From positions 1-13,489 of the forward strand of contig CAYGFI010000132.1 of NCBI GenBank assembly GCA_964349045.1: a DNA stretch of 13,489 nt, written 5' to 3'. A model generated the notes under the pieces. The model did not search any database, had not been told where the DNA came from, and saw nothing but the letters and a program-made list of their open reading frames with translations. The position numbers were made by a program, and so were the translations under genes. Below are positions 6,605 to 13,489 of the stretch, one piece after another; the stretch's first letter is position 1; every line of letters begins with the position of its first letter. Source of the stretch: JACJXF01 sp964349045 (GTDB taxonomy: Bacteria > Bacteroidota > Bacteroidia > Bacteroidales > GCA-2748055).

Positions 6605-7984
6605 TTATCTATTGAGCTCCCTAATTTTTATACTTCTAAAAGATACTTCGTTTCCGTGATCCTGCAGAAGAATATGACCCTTTTCTGCTTCACCAAAGGC
6701 TTTCATGTCTTTATATTTACTTTGAGAAACCAGTTTGCGGAATTCAGCGCTCCCCCTATCGTATTCAAGAACTTTAACCCCATTGAGCCAATGTTCCACA
6801 TGTTTGTTATTTGAAATAATGCGGATATTATTCCATTCACCCATTGCATTCACCCGCTTATTGTTGGCTTTGATCAGGTCGTATAAAGATGCAAATGTCC
6901 GGCTGCCTTCCTGACTACCCAGTTTAGCATCAGGATGAAGTTTATCGTCGAGAATCTGAAATTCAAGCCCGATAGCGCTTCCGGGATTATTCTCTTCCTG
7001 TTCGGTAACAAAATACTTTATACCACTATTTGCTCCCGGTGTAAGTTTTGCCTGAAGCATGAACTCAAAATTGTCGTATTCATCAATGGTAACAATGTCT
7101 CCACCATTCTGAGATTCGGCTCCGGTGGAAGGAAGAACAGAAAGTTCTCCCTTTTCGATTTTCCAGCCTTTTTCAGGAAAACTTTCTCCGTATGCCTTTC
7201 TCCAGCCTGAATTTGATTGTCCATCGAAAAGCAGTTTCCAGCCTTCGTCAACTTCCTGATCAGTAAGGGAATTAACCAGAAAAGATTTAACTTTTGCGTC
7301 AGAAGGAGATCTGTATTTTTCGGAATTTTCGGTAATGATTTTTATATTTTTCCACATAATCTGCCTTCCAGCCAGGGTTGTATCCTGACCAATGGAATGA
7401 ACCTGAAGAGCAATAAAACCGACAGAATCAACGTCATCGTACAGGTTAGAAACAGGCACTCCATTAACCCAGGTTTTGATGTTATTTCCTATCGCTTCAA
7501 CGCGGAAGGTGTTCCATTCCCCGTTTTTAAAAGCAGCGCGGGATGAAACATTTTCAACATCGCTAAGTGGATAGAGCCATCCACGACGGGCTTCGTCATA
7601 GATGCCACCGGTATAAGCCCTTTCGGAAGGATCAATTTCAACCTGGTAGCCATGAACGCGTCCTTCCTGATATTCGGGATAACTTTTTGAACGAATCTGT
7701 ACACCGCTGTTCATGGAAGGATGAACTTTAAATTCAAGTTCAAGAATAAAATCAGAATAATCCATTTCGGTACAAAGAAATGAATTAGGTGTATTATTAA
7801 TAGTCGTTCCAATTATAACTGAATCGCTCACCTGATATGAAGCCTGGCCATTTTTTTGCACCCACCCTGTAAGGTCTGTGCCGTTAAAAAGATAGTTCCA
7901 TTTCGGACCGGAATCCTTTTTCGAACACGATATTGCAGTAAAAAAAAGGCAGATTGCAAGAATCCTGATAGAAAACGTTTTCAT
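6605..7984 (-). CDS. Lipoprotein with two DUF1080 (3-keto-disaccharide hydrolase) domains
   Basis: A 459-residue lipoprotein with hydrophobic residues 5-19 and lipidation Cys20. It contains two jelly-roll DUF1080/PF06439 domains. Domain 1 (about 28-218) begins YLFNGTDLTGW, followed by NSGVQIR (92-98), YQVEID (113-118), GEWNTFRVEA and WVNG (172-175). Domain 2 (about 247-457) begins LLFDGQSNSGW, followed by NSGIKYF (319-325), EFQILDD (341-347), GEWNNIRI and WLNG (399-402). Both domains end with the family's LQ-x-H strand: LQVH (193-196) and LQDH (440-443). The family includes enzymes that cleave 3-keto-glycosides made by Gfo/Idh-type dehydrogenases, and two such dehydrogenases lie within 5 kb. 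Tandem duplication may give one catalytic and one binding domain, but which is which cannot be told. It has its own upstream spacer and seems monocistronic. Confidence 0.9.
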   Translation of the reverse strand: MKTFSIRILAICLFFTAISCSKKDSGPKWNYLFNGTDLTGWVQKNGQASYQVSDSVIIGTTINNTPNSFLCTEMDYSDFILELEFKVHPSMNSGVQIRSKSYPEYQEGRVHGYQVEIDPSERAYTGGIYDEARRGWLYPLSDVENVSSRAAFKNGEWNTFRVEAIGNNIKTWVNGVPVSNLYDDVDSVGFIALQVHSIGQDTTLAGRQIMWKNIKIITENSEKYRSPSDAKVKSFLVNSLTDQEVDEGWKLLFDGQSNSGWRKAYGESFPEKGWKIEKGELSVLPSTGAESQNGGDIVTIDEYDNFEFMLQAKLTPGANSGIKYFVTEQEENNPGSAIGLEFQILDDKLHPDAKLGSQEGSRTFASLYDLIKANNKRVNAMGEWNNIRIISNNKHVEHWLNGVKVLEYDRGSAEFRKLVSQSKYKDMKAFGEAEKGHILLQDHGNEVSFRSIKIRELNR

Positions 7985-8131
7985 TTGTTTTTGGTAATGA
8001 TTTGGTATTGCAAATTAACAAAAATTTCTTTTGGATTAAATGAAAAAAAGCCCCAAATCACTCAGAAGGCAGGAAAATCAAATAAATATGTTGAAATACG
8101 TATAATCAGTTGCGACTTTCTTCGGAAACTG

Positions 8132-8899
8132 TCAGAGGATATTATACCCTTTTGAAGGGTGCTGGAATATCCGGTAATTGCCAAATCCCAGCTTTTGAAA
8201 TAAATATTTAACCGATGTCTTCAAAACACCTAACCCGTATATAAAGCTCCTGTGGAAATTAATCGATGAGGCATCATCGAAATATTTAGTAGGACAAGTG
8301 ATTTCAGCGATTTCGAAACCTGAATAAAAGATCTGAGCGATCATCTGATTATCAAAAACGAAGTCGTCTGAGTTGGCATTGAAATCGATACTTCGCAGCA
8401 CATCAGATGAAAAAGCACGAAAGCCTGTATGATACTCCGATAATTTCTGATTCATCATTATGTTTTGTGTAAGAGTAAGCAGACGGTTGGCAACATACTT
8501 ATAAACCGGCATCCCTCCTTTCATTGCGCCCTTTCCAAGGATACGCGAACCGAAAACCACCTCATACACATCATTGGCAATAAGATAACACATTGAATGA
8601 ATTAATTTTGGAGTGTACTGGTAATCAGGATGTAACATTACTACAATATCAGAATTCAGTTCAAGGGATTTATTGTAACAAGACTTTTGATTTCCCCCGT
8701 AACCCAAATTTTTATCGTGCAGGATAATATGTCTGATTCCCAGCATTTTTGCAACTTGAACTGTGTCGTCTTTTGACCGGTCGTCGACCAGTACAACTTC
8801 ATCCACGATATCGAATGGAATCTCATTATATGTGACTTCGAGGGTCTTCGCCGCGTTATATGCGGGAAGAACGACGGTAATTTTTTTGTTATTGATCAT
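8132..8899 (-). CDS. GT2 glycosyltransferase, polyprenyl-phosphate-sugar-synthase-like
   Basis: A 255-residue family 2 glycosyltransferase of the GT-A fold, related to dolichol-phosphate mannose synthase. It has no transmembrane segment and no membrane tail, so it is probably cytosolic or peripheral. Motifs are VVLPAYNAAKTL (9-20), VDDRSKDDT (38-46), NLGYGGNQKS (64-73), HPDYQYTP (90-97), YHTGFRAFS (156-164) and FVFDNQMIAQ (180-189). The first acidic residue of the usual DxD is His90, giving HPD, a variant I recall from other Bacteroidota GT2 proteins. Expected role: transfer of a sugar from a nucleotide donor to a polyprenyl phosphate. The ArnT-like enzyme encoded 119 bases upstream would then use that lipid-linked sugar. 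The donor sugar is unknown. Confidence 0.87.
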   Translation of the reverse strand: MINNKKITVVLPAYNAAKTLEVTYNEIPFDIVDEVVLVDDRSKDDTVQVAKMLGIRHIILHDKNLGYGGNQKSCYNKSLELNSDIVVMLHPDYQYTPKLIHSMCYLIANDVYEVVFGSRILGKGAMKGGMPVYKYVANRLLTLTQNIMMNQKLSEYHTGFRAFSSDVLRSIDFNANSDDFVFDNQMIAQIFYSGFEIAEITCPTKYFDDASSINFHRSFIYGLGVLKTSVKYLFQKLGFGNYRIFQHPSKGYNIL

Positions 8900-8910
8900 C
8901 AGGATTGTTA

Positions 8911-8941
8911 GGTTAAGGGTAAAGGGTAAAGGGTAAAGTTA
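8911..8941. repeat. GGGTAAA heptamer tandem repeat
   Basis: About three GGGTAAA units (TAAGGGTAAAGGGTAAAGGG…) ending in AAAGTTA. It lies between the GT-C and GT2 genes, just ahead of the GT2 start. The minus-strand TAACTTTA at its edge (8934-8941) is one base off the TAnnTTTG -7 consensus, so the repeat may border a promoter. Confidence 0.8.
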
Positions 8942-9018
8942 AAACCAGTTGTTATATAATTCTTTATTTATGATTAAAACTAATGTTATTAGGAAAATGA
9001 AGAGCTAAAAACAGTACC

Positions 9019-10659
9019 TTATTCAGGATCACGCCTGGCAAAAACAAAACCATTTTTTTCATCTATGACTTTCAAATCGGGATACTCATTTAAGTATCTT
9101 GTTTTGCGGTTAATTTTAAAAATTATATAGGTTGTCTTATCGATTTCACCAGTTAAAAGCCATCCTTTTTCATATAACATTTTATTTTCCGGTGGATTTA
9201 TTTTACCGTAAAATAAATGCGCGTATGATTTAAAACCGATTGTGGTAATATAAGCATCCTCTTCTGCTACTGAACGGTAGAACTCAATGGCAGCCCTCTG
9301 GGAATAGGCTTCAATCCGGGGAGTAATTATGATCATTGTAAGAAAGACCAATCCCAGGGTTGATGCAAAAATACCTTTCACAGACCGGCTGGGACTTTTT
9401 GTGAAATTCCATATAAACCAAAGGTTAAACAGAATATAAAAAAATCCGATAAATGCCTCAAAACCGGTCCAGTTGCCTGACGCCTGCAAATTTCCTATAG
9501 CAAAATCATCCCTGATCCAACCATTTGCTATAATCCTTTCCTTAAATACATCGACAAAAGGAACAGCAGCAATGCAGAGGCCAATGACAGTTGAAATTAT
9601 AGCTAACAAATAACGAGGCAAACGACCTGCATGCAACTCCCCGGAAAAAATTCGCCAAATAGTTAATGATGCCATAAAAGTTAGCGGGAAATAGCACATG
9701 GAGCTATAATGAACAATTTTTGTGTTTACGATGGTAAAAAGAATCAGAACCACAAAGAATAATATCTGCATCCATAGGGCAAACTCATGGTTCCCTTCCC
9801 TGTCATTTTCTTTTTTGAAGAAGGAATACAGTGCAAAAACAGATGCAGGAAACACGCCCAGGAATAGTACTACAAAGTGGTACAACAGGAAACCACCATG
9901 CCCGGCGTCTTCTGTTTTAAAAAGCCTGACCTGGTAAATGATAAAATCCCAGATAATCCCGTAATTTCCTGAAAGAATCTGAAGAATAAACCAAAACCCG
10001 CCGGAAAAAGCAAGAACTGCAATAAATATTACCACATCCCTGAAACTGGTTTTTACGCGAAAACGCACAATCAGTAAATAAACCATGAATGTAAGTGTAA
10101 AAATCAATATGGCCACCGGTCCTTTAGTCAGTACAGCAAGGCCAAGGAAAAGCGCTGAAAGTATCAGTTTCCGGGTACGGAATTCAGGAATTGTAAGGTA
10201 AAATACGAAATTAGTTATTCCCAGAAATATGAAAAGGTTAAACCAGGGATCAATAATACCGGATTTGAAATACAAGAATGGCAGGATTGAGCCGGTGTAT
10301 GCCATCACCCATATCCATCCGAATTTTTCATCCCTGTATTTTCTCCCTGAATGGAACAATACTAATAGCGTAATAATGCCGCAAACTGCATTGGGAAAAC
10401 GGGCTGCAAATTCATTGATTCCGAAAATCTTCATGGAAAGAACCTGCATCCAGATAAAAAGCGGAGGTTTTTCCCAGAATGGCAGGTAATTGATCTGTAC
10501 ATCGATGAAGTTTCCGGTAACGATCATTTCGCGGGCCGATTCGGCAAAATTAATCTCATCCCAATCGAAAAGATTGACTCCCCCCAAAAAAGGCATATAC
10601 AAGATAATTCCAATAAAAATTATGGTTATACTGGCTTTAATATTCGTAATCTTAAGCAT
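9019..10659 (-). CDS. ArnT-like GT-C glycosyltransferase (GT39/PMT superfamily)
   Basis: A 546-residue polytopic membrane protein. The first helix (about 9-25) is followed by a periplasmic loop with the acidic signature FDWDEINFAESA (31-42, Asp34/Glu35) and WEKPPLFIW (62-70), both typical of ArnT/PMT-type enzymes that use polyprenyl-phosphate sugars. Many hydrophobic helices follow to about residue 450, and the rest is a soluble periplasmic C-terminal domain. Length is typical for ArnT (about 550). Its start overlaps the PAP2 stop by 8 bases, so the two genes are translationally coupled. Probable role: transfer of a sugar from a lipid carrier to lipid A, a glycolipid or protein on the outer face of the inner membrane. 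The acceptor cannot be read from the sequence. Confidence 0.87.
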   Translation of the reverse strand: MLKITNIKASITIIFIGIILYMPFLGGVNLFDWDEINFAESAREMIVTGNFIDVQINYLPFWEKPPLFIWMQVLSMKIFGINEFAARFPNAVCGIITLLVLFHSGRKYRDEKFGWIWVMAYTGSILPFLYFKSGIIDPWFNLFIFLGITNFVFYLTIPEFRTRKLILSALFLGLAVLTKGPVAILIFTLTFMVYLLIVRFRVKTSFRDVVIFIAVLAFSGGFWFILQILSGNYGIIWDFIIYQVRLFKTEDAGHGGFLLYHFVVLFLGVFPASVFALYSFFKKENDREGNHEFALWMQILFFVVLILFTIVNTKIVHYSSMCYFPLTFMASLTIWRIFSGELHAGRLPRYLLAIISTVIGLCIAAVPFVDVFKERIIANGWIRDDFAIGNLQASGNWTGFEAFIGFFYILFNLWFIWNFTKSPSRSVKGIFASTLGLVFLTMIIITPRIEAYSQRAAIEFYRSVAEEDAYITTIGFKSYAHLFYGKINPPENKMLYEKGWLLTGEIDKTTYIIFKINRKTRYLNEYPDLKVIDEKNGFVFARRDPE

Positions 10660-11311
10660 TCTTTTTCCAGATCAGAGAAATAATATTATTATCCAACCAA
10701 ACCGTTTTGCAGTTTTGAAAAAGTGAATAAACCATTACGGCAATAAAAATGCCAAGTACGGATCCTGCCACCGTATCTCCCAAAAAATGCTGCGAGAGAT
10801 AAATTCTTGAAAATCCGGTAATTACAGCCATTAACAAAAATAATGCTTTAAGTAAGTTACTTTTTACGAAAAATGCCAGTAAGAAGAATAATGTAAAAGC
10901 GGTGGTTGTGTGCCCGGAGGGAAAACTGAATGCTGAGTAGTACTCCACTCCACCAATACGGTAAATTTCAATTCCCATATCATGAAACCATGCAACCGGT
11001 CTTTTGTACCCTGGAAAAACCAACCTTTTCAAAAGTTGCACCAAAAGTCCTGATGCAAGATATGAGCAAAGGATGATCAGTCCATATCTGATCCTTTTGA
11101 AAAGCAACATTACTCCGGTAATAATCATAAAAATTCCATCACCTAACCAGGTTAAGAGTTTCATGAATCCATCGAAAAAAACAGAATGAATACCGGTTAA
11201 AAACAGATGAGTATCTTTCTTGCCCATAAACAATAAAAGAAGAATGCAAAAAATTAAGATAAGAAAATACCCTGCAAATAGAATCCTGTTCTTAGAGAAT
11301 ATCTGAAGCAT
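10652..11311 (-). CDS. PAP2 family phosphatase
   Basis: A 219-residue membrane phosphatase of the PAP2/type 2 phosphatidic acid phosphatase superfamily. There are about six helices, with active-site motifs in the expected order: K95…R104-P105 (KX8RP, two residues longer than the textbook KX6RP spacing), PSGH (131-134) and SRX5HX3D (168-179, His175 and Asp179). Likely substrates are undecaprenyl pyrophosphate or lipid A phosphate. Either would fit the overlapping ArnT-like gene, by recycling carrier lipid or by preparing the acceptor. It is the first gene of the minus-strand set and has a good -7 box 28 bases upstream. Confidence 0.9.
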   Translation of the reverse strand: MLQIFSKNRILFAGYFLILIFCILLLLFMGKKDTHLFLTGIHSVFFDGFMKLLTWLGDGIFMIITGVMLLFKRIRYGLIILCSYLASGLLVQLLKRLVFPGYKRPVAWFHDMGIEIYRIGGVEYYSAFSFPSGHTTTAFTLFFLLAFFVKSNLLKALFLLMAVITGFSRIYLSQHFLGDTVAGSVLGIFIAVMVYSLFQNCKTVWLDNNIISLIWKKNA

Positions 11312-11339
11312 ATTTTTCCTGTTTACCGGTTCAATGCTT

Positions 11340-11347
11340 CAAATATA
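11340..11347 (-). promoter_or_regulatory. Candidate -7 box for the PAP2 operon
   Basis: Minus-strand TATATTTG is an exact TAnnTTTG match, 28 bases before the PAP2 ATG at 11311. The -33 region is weak. This is the left half of a divergent promoter region with galK. Confidence 0.5.
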
Positions 11348-11378
11348 GCAAAAGAGAAAGCAGATAAATAATTTTATG

Positions 11379-11408
11379 TTGATTTGAAAGGATAAATTTC
11401 TAATTTTA
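11379..11408 (+). promoter_or_regulatory. Candidate galK promoter
   Basis: TTG at 11379-11381, a 19-base spacer, then TAATTTTA (11401-11408), one base off the Bacteroidota -7 consensus TAnnTTTG. The box ends 27 bases before the galK ATG. No operator palindrome was seen. Confidence 0.5.
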
Positions 11409-11435
11409 GCTTTCGAAAAACCTAAAAATTGCCAA

Positions 11436-12599
11436 ATGGACCTTCAAGTTCTGAAAAAAAAGTTCTCATCGGTTTATAATACTGATGACAAGGGTATCAG
11501 AGTTTATTTTTCTCCGGGAAGAGTGAACCTCATCGGAGAACACACGGATTATAACGGAGGATATGTGTTTCCCTGTGCCCTTAATTTTGGAACCACTCTG
11601 ATCATAAAAGAGAACCACAAAGATGTTTTTCGGTTTGCGACTACCAATTTTGACCATTCTTCGGAAATCAGCATCAAACCTCCCTTTGTAAAAGCCGGTA
11701 AGGAATGGTACTATTATCCCTTAGGCGTTATCGATCAATTCAGTAAGATGGGGATCAGCTTCAGAGGACTGGATTTTCTTTTTTCAGGGGATATACCCAA
11801 CGGAGCCGGTCTGTCTTCTTCGGCCTCCATTGAAATGGTCACTGCTTATTCCATCAATGATGTTTTTTCGGTAAAAGAAAATATGGTTTCTCTGATAAAA
11901 TTATCACAGAAAGCTGAAAACCAGTTTATTGGTGTTAATTGTGGAATTATGGATCAGTTTGCCGTAGGGATGGGAGCTGTAAATAAAGCCATCTTTTTAA
12001 ATTGTGACACTCTTGATTACGAACTGATTCCTCTTGTAATAACAGGATATAAACTAATTATAAGTAATACTAATAAAAGAAGAGGACTGGCTGATTCGAA
12101 ATACAATGAGCGACGCTCGGAATGCGATATAGCGGTTGAAAACCTGAGTCAGGTTAAAAAAATAAAAAATCTTAGTCAGGTATCCTATGCGCGTTTTCTT
12201 GAAATAAATGATATGATTACGAATCCGGTTGTCCGCCGCCGTGCAAAGCATGTTATCAGTGAAAACCAGCGTGTTTTGGATGCAATAAAAGCTTTAAAGG
12301 CAGGAAACCTGTTATTATTCGGGCAACTGATGAATGCTTCCCATGATTCTTTACGCGATGATTATGAGGTTACCGGGATCGAACTGGACACCCTGGTTGA
12401 AGAAGCCCGGAAAATCCCTGGTGTTTTAGGATCACGGATGACCGGAGCAGGTTTTGGAGGATGCACTGTTAGTCTGGTACAAGAAGATACAGTTGATGAA
12501 TTTATTGAACAGGTGGCCATCGGATATCTGGAAAAAACAGGATTAAAGGCTGAGTTTTATGTTGCGGAAGTTGGGGATGGGACGAAAAGGGTGGAATAA
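11436..12599 (+). CDS. galK: Galactokinase
   Basis: Cytosolic GHMP kinase of the Leloir pathway: alpha-D-galactose plus ATP gives galactose 1-phosphate. The 387-residue length is typical. The galactokinase signature GRVNLIGEHTDYNGG (28-42) is complete, including Arg28, Glu35, His36 and Asp38. The ATP-binding GHMP motif is GAGLSSSASIEM (123-134), the candidate catalytic Asp is in CGIMDQF (Asp173), and the C-terminal motif is SRMTGAGFGGCTVSL (333-347). No galT, galE, mutarotase or galactose transporter lies in the window. It stands alone between the divergent PAP2 operon and the convergent XRE-cupin gene. Its stop codon is followed at once by the GACAATTT-type repeat. Confidence 0.96.
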   Translation: MDLQVLKKKFSSVYNTDDKGIRVYFSPGRVNLIGEHTDYNGGYVFPCALNFGTTLIIKENHKDVFRFATTNFDHSSEISIKPPFVKAGKEWYYYPLGVIDQFSKMGISFRGLDFLFSGDIPNGAGLSSSASIEMVTAYSINDVFSVKENMVSLIKLSQKAENQFIGVNCGIMDQFAVGMGAVNKAIFLNCDTLDYELIPLVITGYKLIISNTNKRRGLADSKYNERRSECDIAVENLSQVKKIKNLSQVSYARFLEINDMITNPVVRRRAKHVISENQRVLDAIKALKAGNLLLFGQLMNASHDSLRDDYEVTGIELDTLVEEARKIPGVLGSRMTGAGFGGCTVSLVQEDTVDEFIEQVAIGYLEKTGLKAEFYVAEVGDGTKRVE

Positions 12600-12634
12600 T
12601 TTGACAATTTGAAAATGTGACAATTTGAAAATAT
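12598..12634. repeat. GACAATTTGAAAAT repeat after galK
   Basis: GACAATTTGAAAATGT followed by GACAATTTGAAAAT, preceded by AATTT. It shares the octamer GACAATTT with the array at 4851-4874. It begins within two bases of the galK stop. The remaining spacer to 12746 shows nothing recognisable, and there is no strong terminator between the convergent galK and XRE-cupin genes. Confidence 0.75.
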
Positions 12635-12746
12635 TCCTTTTTATATTGGGGAGTTCATCTGTATAAGAAGCAGAAGCTACACGTCAAGCCTTGGTCCAAG
12701 AAAGAAATCAACAATTTAAAACTGTAAATTCATTATTCATAGTAAT

Positions 12747-13322
12747 CTAATACGGCGCATAAACTACCGCCAGAATGCGGGCTGGTTTATCATTAGCTGT
12801 ATGGACATGATGATTAACCACTGAATCGTAATATATACTTTCTCCTGCCGAGATTTTAAAAACCTCAGTACCATAGGAGAGTTCAATGTCTCCCGATAAT
12901 ACATAAATAAACTCTTCACCTGCATGTGATGATAATGAGAATTCGCAATCCTTGATGGGTTGGATATCAATCATAAAAGGTTCCATATGTCTGCCGGCTT
13001 TATCACTGGCTAAAGGATTAAAACTCAAATGAGACAAATCCTTACTAACATCATGAGAAAAACTTACCTGTCCCTTCCTGATTCCTTTGCGGGCAATTAC
13101 CGGGCCCGGTTCACTTGAATCGTCGAGGAAAGTTCCAAGCCGGACACCCAACGAACGGGCGATACGGATAAGAGGCGCCAGAAATGGCAACTCTTTATTT
13201 TCTTCAATCGATACAATTAGTTCTTTGCTCAGCTTTGATCTGTCGGCCAATTCTTCCTGGGAGAGATTTTTTGATTCCCTGATTTTTCTGACTTTCTCTC
13301 CTACATTTTTTACGTGAGTCAT
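12747..13322 (-). CDS. XRE-family regulator with C-terminal cupin domain
   Basis: A 191-residue DNA-binding regulator. A helix-turn-helix of the XRE/Cro type occupies about 7-66 (VRKIRESKNLSQEEL…), with recognition helix around 30-42. A linker is followed by a small beta-barrel cupin at about 118-190. Cupin motif 1 is HAGEEFIYVLSG (133-144). Motif 2 is SAGESIYYDSVVNHHVH (158-174), with Asp166 in place of the usual Pro, and His171/His172/His174 as possible metal ligands. In this class the cupin binds a small ligand that alters repression. Its targets are unknown. The gene is transcribed from beyond 13322 toward galK (convergent), so it may be autoregulated or control genes past the window edge. 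A TATTTTTG -7 box lies at 13348-13355. Confidence 0.9.
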   Translation of the reverse strand: MTHVKNVGEKVRKIRESKNLSQEELADRSKLSKELIVSIEENKELPFLAPLIRIARSLGVRLGTFLDDSSEPGPVIARKGIRKGQVSFSHDVSKDLSHLSFNPLASDKAGRHMEPFMIDIQPIKDCEFSLSSHAGEEFIYVLSGDIELSYGTEVFKISAGESIYYDSVVNHHVHTANDKPARILAVVYAPY

Positions 13323-13347
13323 AACTATAAATTTTACAATGCTTATA

Positions 13348-13355
13348 CAAAAATA
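13348..13355 (-). promoter_or_regulatory. Candidate -7 box for the XRE-cupin gene
   Basis: Minus-strand TATTTTTG fits TAnnTTTG, 25 bases before the ATG at 13322. The nearest TTTG upstream is 26 bases away, too far for a standard -33, so support is partial. Confidence 0.35.
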
Positions 13356-13412
13356 AAACTTAAAGTTAATGAATCTATTTGCAAATGGAAATTAACAGGT
13401 ATTATAAATTGG

Positions 13413-13489
13413 AGAGGAGGTCGGGAGAAGGGAGAAGGGAGAAGGAAGACGGAAGACGGAAGACGGGAGAAGGAAGACGGAAGACGGAA
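13413..13489. repeat. Heptamer tandem repeat, GGGAGAA/GGAAGAC
   Basis: From 13423 the sequence is a run of 7-base units: GGGAGAA three times, GGAAGAC three times, GGGAGAA once, GGAAGAC twice, then truncated by the window end. It is almost purely purine on the plus strand. The two unit types alternate in blocks rather than drifting randomly. No reading frame is supported in it, and it presumably continues past the window. Confidence 0.9.

Noticed and set aside
7121..7138. STGAE in the DUF1080 protein (residues 286-290) as a flavinylation site for the ApbE-like enzyme
   Set aside because: It lacks the SGAT core and the preceding Asp of known acceptor sites.
6605..7704. Several plus- and minus-frame ORFs of 70-120 codons inside the DUF1080 gene
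   Set aside because: They overlap a clear family gene, have no recognisable domains, and look like composition shadows.
8146..8160. Perfect 6-bp stem ACCCTT/AAGGGT as a terminator for the GT2 gene
   Set aside because: It lies inside the coding sequence before the stop and has no T-tract.
11436..13322. galK and the XRE-cupin gene as a regulator-target pair
   Set aside because: They are convergent, so the regulator is not next to the galK promoter, and no operator-like palindrome was seen there.

Overview
The window looks like chromosomal DNA from an AT-rich member of the Bacteroidota, probably Bacteroidales or Marinilabiliales-like. The evidence is family content: Bacteroidota-style lipoproteins, a double DUF1080 protein, a DUF6122-like membrane protein and a Tat-exported Gfo/Idh/MocA oxidoreductase. 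In addition, Shine-Dalgarno sequences are weak or absent, and several start sites have TAnnTTTG-type -7 boxes. This is an inference from style, not a species identification. No rRNA, tRNA, CRISPR array, transposase or phage gene was seen.

Layout. (i) 1-190 holds two tandem hairpin repeat units with a 94-bp period. (ii) 2486→230 (minus) is a compact three-gene set: a small two-helix membrane protein, an alkaline phosphatase lipoprotein and a beta-propeller-like lipoprotein. A third hairpin unit and a partial unit lie at its upstream end, so it is bracketed by the same repeat. (iii) 4805→2646 (minus) is an ApbE-like flavin transferase three bases ahead of a Tat-signal Gfo/Idh/MocA oxidoreductase. 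(iv) 5049-6566 (plus) carries a cytosolic Gfo/Idh/MocA oxidoreductase, a REP-like double hairpin and a small DUF6122-like membrane protein. (v) 7984→6605 (minus) is a lipoprotein with two DUF1080 (3-keto-disaccharide hydrolase) domains. (vi) 11311→8132 (minus) is a PAP2 phosphatase, an ArnT-like GT-C glycosyltransferase and a polyprenyl-phosphate-sugar-synthase-like GT2. (vii) 11436-12599 (plus) is galactokinase, divergent from the previous set. (viii) 13322→12747 (minus) is an XRE-cupin regulator, followed by a heptamer tandem repeat running off the window end.

How the genes may work together. The two Gfo/Idh dehydrogenases and the double DUF1080 protein fit the oxidation-then-cleavage logic of 3-keto-glycoside catabolism. 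The PAP2/GT-C/GT2 trio fits a lipid-linked sugar transfer module acting on lipid A or another envelope acceptor. The phosphatase and propeller lipoproteins probably act together in the periplasm or at the surface. Galactokinase is the only recognisable central sugar enzyme.

The least explained feature is the hairpin family: conserved outer arms, inner arms that vary but stay complementary, and a conserved loop of about 34-37 nt. The intergenic spaces also carry many short tandem repeats of period 7-8. No intergenic stretch exceeds 300 bases.
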